NCBI GenBank assembly: GCA_947172415.1
Contig: OX359196.1
Coordinates: 4,839,901 to 4,903,900 of the forward strand
Direction of reading: 5' to 3'
DNA length: 64,000 nucleotides
Source of the DNA: Chondrosia reniformis
Taxonomy: Eukaryota > Porifera > Demospongiae > Chondrillida > Chondrillidae
Shown piece by piece: positions 59,623 to 64,000 of the stretch. The translations under genes and the position numbers were made by a program. Within the stretch, counting starts at the first letter, position 1; the number at the start of each line of letters is the position of its first letter. Below the pieces are notes generated by a model. It was not told the origin of the DNA. It did no database searches and saw only the letters and a list, made by a program, of their open reading frames with translations.

Positions 59623-60011
59623 TTTCAGTTGGAAAAGCTACAACAGAGCACTACTTATAAGATTCTGGTGACGTCATAATAATACGTAATCTACTTTGTC
59701 ACTTCGATTTCAACTACCTTATAGAGCACTCTAGTAAATCGAAATTGTGTATATTAACTTCGAGTACAAAGTGAATATACTACTATAGGCGATTCACATT
59801 AATGTACTAAAAGAAATTAAAAGTTTATTTTTTCCAATGGAACTCTATCCTAAATATCCGAGAGAGCTAACTGCGTTCCTCAATGCTCATAACTATACAT
59901 TGCCAACTTGTCATGTCAGTCACAATGTATCATCACTCATGCATGGTAGTTTGAGTAATAAAAAGATTGGTCCACATTAAACGAACGTTAGCATGCCATC
60001 CATGTAGACAT
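59623..60011 (-). promoter_or_regulatory. Spacer between two minus-strand genes
   Basis: It contains the 5' flank of the membrane-protein gene and the 3' flank of NOC4L. A TATA-like AT-rich stretch exists but no element can be assigned with confidence. Confidence 0.35.
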
Positions 60012-63000
60012 TTACTTCATAAAAACATTGCCATCTTCCAATAGAAACAGTCCTTCCTGTGGTTTGAAGTTTAATGGGACTTCCTCCACATTCTTCTTAG
60101 CAGAAATTGTCTGGCCTAGTTCCTGTGCATAAGTACATAACAAGGATAAAAATATAAGATGATGCCATACTTTGGTTATTACATCATCAGTGATGCTATA
60201 TATCATTGAGAGAAAGCCAATCAAGTTTGGAAGTTCCCAGTCCTATGGAATAAGGCCTTATCTATATAATTTTTGTGACATAGTTGTTTGGTTTAGTCAA
60301 GTACGTAAAAGGACATATGAATATTAACTGGGCTCATTTCATTGGTGGATAATCAGAGATATTAATTTTCAACTTCATACATCAGTAAATAAATAAACAC
60401 TGCAACTGTAAATACATTTATTAAGAATTGCCAAGAAAAAAGGTACACAGATGTAGTTAAAACTCCCCTATAATGAAAAATGAAACTACAGCAGAAATTT
60501 ACTTTTCAAAACTTCAATTATCTGACCTTGACGATTAACTGAACAATACCTATTATTGTGCAATCGCCACTATGAGTACCACAGTGTTATTCAAGAACTT
60601 CTCTTGTATACAGCAAAGAAGTGAGCCATACAGACAGAAATCAGTTACTATATATCTTTCAGATGGTTCATCCTTTGTCTTTAAAACTAAAGATGAACCA
60701 TCCAAAAGATATGTTTGCAGCAGTTAGAGGAATACCTATCATCTAATTGGTTATTACTTTAGCAGACTGTAACCGACACAAAACTATGGTGGTCATCCCA
60801 CTATTCTTACTGTCCCATGACTATTATACAGCCTCACTGTCTTACACTAACCAATTAGGCACACTGACAAATAGGTGACAGCCCCATGAATGATATGAAT
60901 ATCATTAAGGTACATAGGAGGAGTATAACTTACAAGACTATGTACATTTCCAAGCCCCAGAAAGCAGCAAATAAAAATAGATATTTTGTGCAGGGCTGGG
61001 TATGGGACCAGATGTAACAAAAAGAGTTGTACGTACATACCTCCTCATAGCTCCAGTCCAGATGTTCACCTAAGGAATGTTCTGGTTTATTCAGCTGATC
61101 AAGTTTAAATAATGTTTTTGCCAGGTCAGCAACTTTAGGAACATAGTGAACCTTCAGGGTCTGTTATACAAATATTATGGCAAGTCAACATAGTCCAATA
61201 GAATGCATACACACATACATATGTACTTAAGGATATATTCCATCCTTCCCTAAAGAAATATTATTAACTGAAGAATAAGTGCATTATGCCTTAAATGATC
61301 ACACTTTCAGAATTCCTTATATACATATCATATCATATCATATGCATACATAGAAATATTGAAAATGATTTGGTGACATTGTGTATTTATTTGTTTTATA
61401 GATTTAGTTATAAGCTTCCATATTGATAGGTATATATGTATTAATAAATACACAATGTCACCAAATCATTTTCAATATTTCTATGTATGCATATGATTTA
61501 TAGGTACATATATATATGGCAATCATTGTTATATGACCTCTATTTCCCAAAGAAAACTCTCTGTAGCTTTACATTTCCTAGGATCAGGTTCTTCTGATAG
61601 GAAGACATCTTGTTTTGCTGAGGTGGTCATACCATTATTGTGAAGCATTGCTTTACACTTGGGGTGTCTCTTCATTAGATTGGACACCATTACAATCACT
61701 ACTACTGAACCTGGGAGGGGGTATCTTGGACAATAAATTAAGCTGTTACACTCTTGTAAAGAGCTATCTTACCATGTGGTGGTGCAGAAAGAGCCATTCT
61801 TGACAGTTTCTTTATAAATGCAGACACTAGATAGTGTGGCAAGTGTCTAAATCACAAGAGAATTGGGTAAGAATGGCAAAGTGGAGGAGACTCAGATCAC
61901 TTCAACATACGTACGTGGACAGCAAGAACATGTCTAAGAGGTACATGAATCTCTCCATATACTTTTCACTCAACACTCTTGGTTCCAGAAGTGCATACAG
62001 TCTGTTGTAGAAATCAGGATAGTCCCTACATAAGAGGTTGTACATAAGAGGTTGTGCAATATGTCTCAAGGAATATGAACATATGTCACAAACATTATGC
62101 CATGAAGCTCCAATATTGCACAATAACAAGAAAATGGTCCAGTGGAAAATGTCAATATGAAACTGTATTCTCATCCAAACCTCCTTAAGTAACAAGTTTA
62201 GGAAAGGAGCCAATTATATTTATCCTACCTCCTATACATGTCAATCAACCACATTGCAGAAAAATGGTGTTTCACATTATTCTATTTCACAAAGCATTTC
62301 AATCAGATAGTCAAGAAGGTCTAAAGTTGTAAGGTAATTTTAATTTGTGTGGGTGTATTTGCTTGTCTGAAATCTAATTGTTCAACTGTCAAATATATGT
62401 CTACTGCAAAATAGCATGGGGTATTGTATATAATGTACATATTTAAGGTAAGTCAGGGTATTCAATACCATCCAACTATCCTCCAGTGAAAGACTCTTCT
62501 AGTACACTGTTCCACTTACAGGTGGTACTTGTGCACTAAGACAAAGAGTCCATTTAGTGCTAGTATACTGACTACTCCTCCAGCGTTGCTGCAGCTCGTG
62601 AGGAAGTCTATTAGTCTTCTTGGGTCAGCCATGTGAGGCATCACATCATTGTGAAGAAACACCAGTACCTCCTTCAACATCCTGGAAGTTAACTTAAAAA
62701 GGAGAAATACCTGTATGTTACATCAGAACCTTGTAGCTTCCACTACTTACTGGTAGCTGTAAGAAGGTTAGCCAAGCATCTCCATATGACTTCTTTAAAT
62801 CCTTTAAAACAGAAAAAAGAATTTAAAAATGATACACAAGTATTAGAAATACTTTTAAACATATACAGTTTATACGTAGGTAGGTTAACATACAGAGGTG
62901 TGTACGTATGTATGCAAAATATTGAAATGATTTTATATGGCATTTCTACCCTATAACCAATACTTTACGTGTATGTATGTCTACCCTAAGTCATTGAACC

Positions 63001-64000
63001 AAGAAAATGGTGTTTTTGGTGATTCATAGGTACCTAAAAGTCTTCAACAGTAACAAAACTTACACTGCTAGCATATAAGAGGTTTAAAAACCACAGTGAC
63101 AATAATACAACATTGTAATGGCAAAATATGTTATAAACTACACATTAATATAGCAATCACATGCATATATACATACAAATGTCAATATACATACGTATGC
63201 ATAGTCTAGGGACTTTCAGTGGCTAAGACGGAAGACTCTGGTTAATTGGTTCTTAAAGTGCTTCTGTTTTACATACTGTGAGCCTTATATCAGATACTTG
63301 AACTTTTTTCCTTTGCTTCTTCTTCTTCCTCTTTGCTGGTGGAGTAACATCCTCTGAAAGATGACTGACACCATCCACCTCATCACTTCCCTCATCTACT
63401 AGACTGTCTGCCACTATTTCAACATCCAACAGTATATATAAATACAGCGACGTCAGACCATGAAACATGCATGCTGTTGTGTATATAAGTTCAGTTGAAG
63501 GAGCCATTTCTACTAGTTACGTACCTGCATCTCTTCACTATTTTTTGTGTATCTTAGTAATTCAATCATTGGTACCAAAATTGTGTATATAAGGCACCTA
63601 GATTTAGCACAGAGAGCCAAGGACTCACAAAAGAACAAAAAGAAGACAAAGATTCCCAGGGTCACTGATAAAGGGTGGAATTCCTAGAAACAGCTGTCTA
63701 CCCAGTAGAGAAGAAAAGTAGAAGGAGAAAACTCTTGTATCCTCATCATCCAAGGCTCTCACTAGGTTTAGTTCCCTATAGGTCTTTACTCTAATAAAGA
63801 TGTAAGAAAATGGTGTGTTAGATTATTCATGCAATACCTTGATTGTCTTCTGTGTTGCTGGTGTTGTGTGTAAGGTAGCTCATTTCTTCATTATTCCATC
63901 TAGCTCTCATCTTTAGTCTTATCCCGTTTAAAACTGAATATACATTTCTCACAAATAGATCTCCTTTCAGCTTTCCAGATCTCAAATGAGACAACTTGAC
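60012..64000 (-). CDS. NOC4L: NOC4L (nucleolar complex protein 4 homologue), 5' end outside the window
   Basis: Exons on the minus strand: up to 63838, 63413-63277, 62801-62751, 62692-62520, 62025-61915, 61846-61773, 61704-61538, 61160-61041 and 60122-60012, all joining in frame. Family hallmarks are clear: GGVVSILALNGLFVLVHKYH, LDYPDFYNRLYALLEP, LPHYLVSAFIKKLSRMALSA, then MKRHPKC, the acidic loop ending ATESFLWEIE, and the C-terminal VPLNFKPQEGLFLLEDG. NOC4L works with NOP14 in the nucleolus in maturation of the small ribosomal subunit. A lysine-rich insert (AKRKKKKQRKK) in the 63413-63277 exon may be a nuclear/nucleolar signal. The left limit of the exon ending at 63838 and everything 5' of it is beyond the window. 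No breaks are seen; this is an ordinary housekeeping gene. Confidence 0.93.
61337..61497. repeat. Perfect hairpin (MITE-like) in a NOC4L intron
   Basis: Arms of about 55 bp (ATCATATGCATACATAGAAA ... TTGTGTATTTATT and inverse) with a loop of about 50 bp. I saw no mismatch between the arms, so it is young or maintained. Confidence 0.9.

Noticed and set aside
1..64000. A bacterial or phage defence island
   Set aside because: Spliced genes with GT/AG introns, NOC4L, a type I membrane protein with animal domains, SINEs and LINEs all indicate a metazoan genome.

Overview
The window looks like metazoan nuclear DNA, most likely from a demosponge with a compact, AT-rich genome such as Amphimedon. That assignment is an inference from composition, very short introns, CARD and Death domains, a tyrosine-recombinase retrotransposon and the conserved animal genes at the right end. 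Genes are multi-exon, so the coordinates given for genes are spans, with the exons I could join by reading frame and GT/AG sites listed in the evidence.

Left end (1-8.4 kb): two unrecognised minus-strand exons; then a plus-strand CARD-linker-Death adaptor gene (1941-3627) of CRADD/RAIDD-like layout; then a CARD-linker-nucleoside phosphorylase gene (3776-8121), whose intron holds three adjacent terminal-inverted-repeat elements. Middle (8.4-43 kb): two large tandem segments (about 6.45-17.0 kb and 30.56-40.26 kb). Each carries a phosphorylase exon, an unknown minus-strand ORF, a PARP-like gene with an H-Y-E triad, and a multi-exon gene built from cysteine-rich repeats and a short PARP-like (H-Y-D) catalytic exon. 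Between them lie a 17-bp minisatellite, a 6.8-kb insertion with a broken DIRS-like retrotransposon, two decayed paralogues and an array of linker exons.

Right part (40-51.2 kb): three more members of the short PARP-like family, each with a different N-terminal part. One has a Pro/Gln/Tyr-rich exon. One has a reticulon-type (RETREG/FAM134-like) membrane domain plus a 456-codon disordered exon. One has a putative N-myristoylation start (MGNSSSS) and zinc-finger-like repeats. Nearly all introns of this family are phase 1, and the repeat and linker exons are 1-1 symmetric, which fits growth by exon duplication and shuffling. From 51.7 kb on, two ordinary conserved minus-strand genes follow: a 13-exon NIDO-EGF-IPT-AMOP-VWD-EGF transmembrane protein of Mesh/MUC4 type and the 3' part of the ribosome-biogenesis gene NOC4L.

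Taken together, 1.9-51 kb looks like a fast-evolving cluster of death-fold adaptors, a nucleoside-cleaving enzyme domain and ADP-ribosyltransferase-like effectors. By analogy with innate immune and anti-virus effectors this may be a defence or cell-death locus. The functional link is inference; the domains, phases and duplications are read from the sequence.
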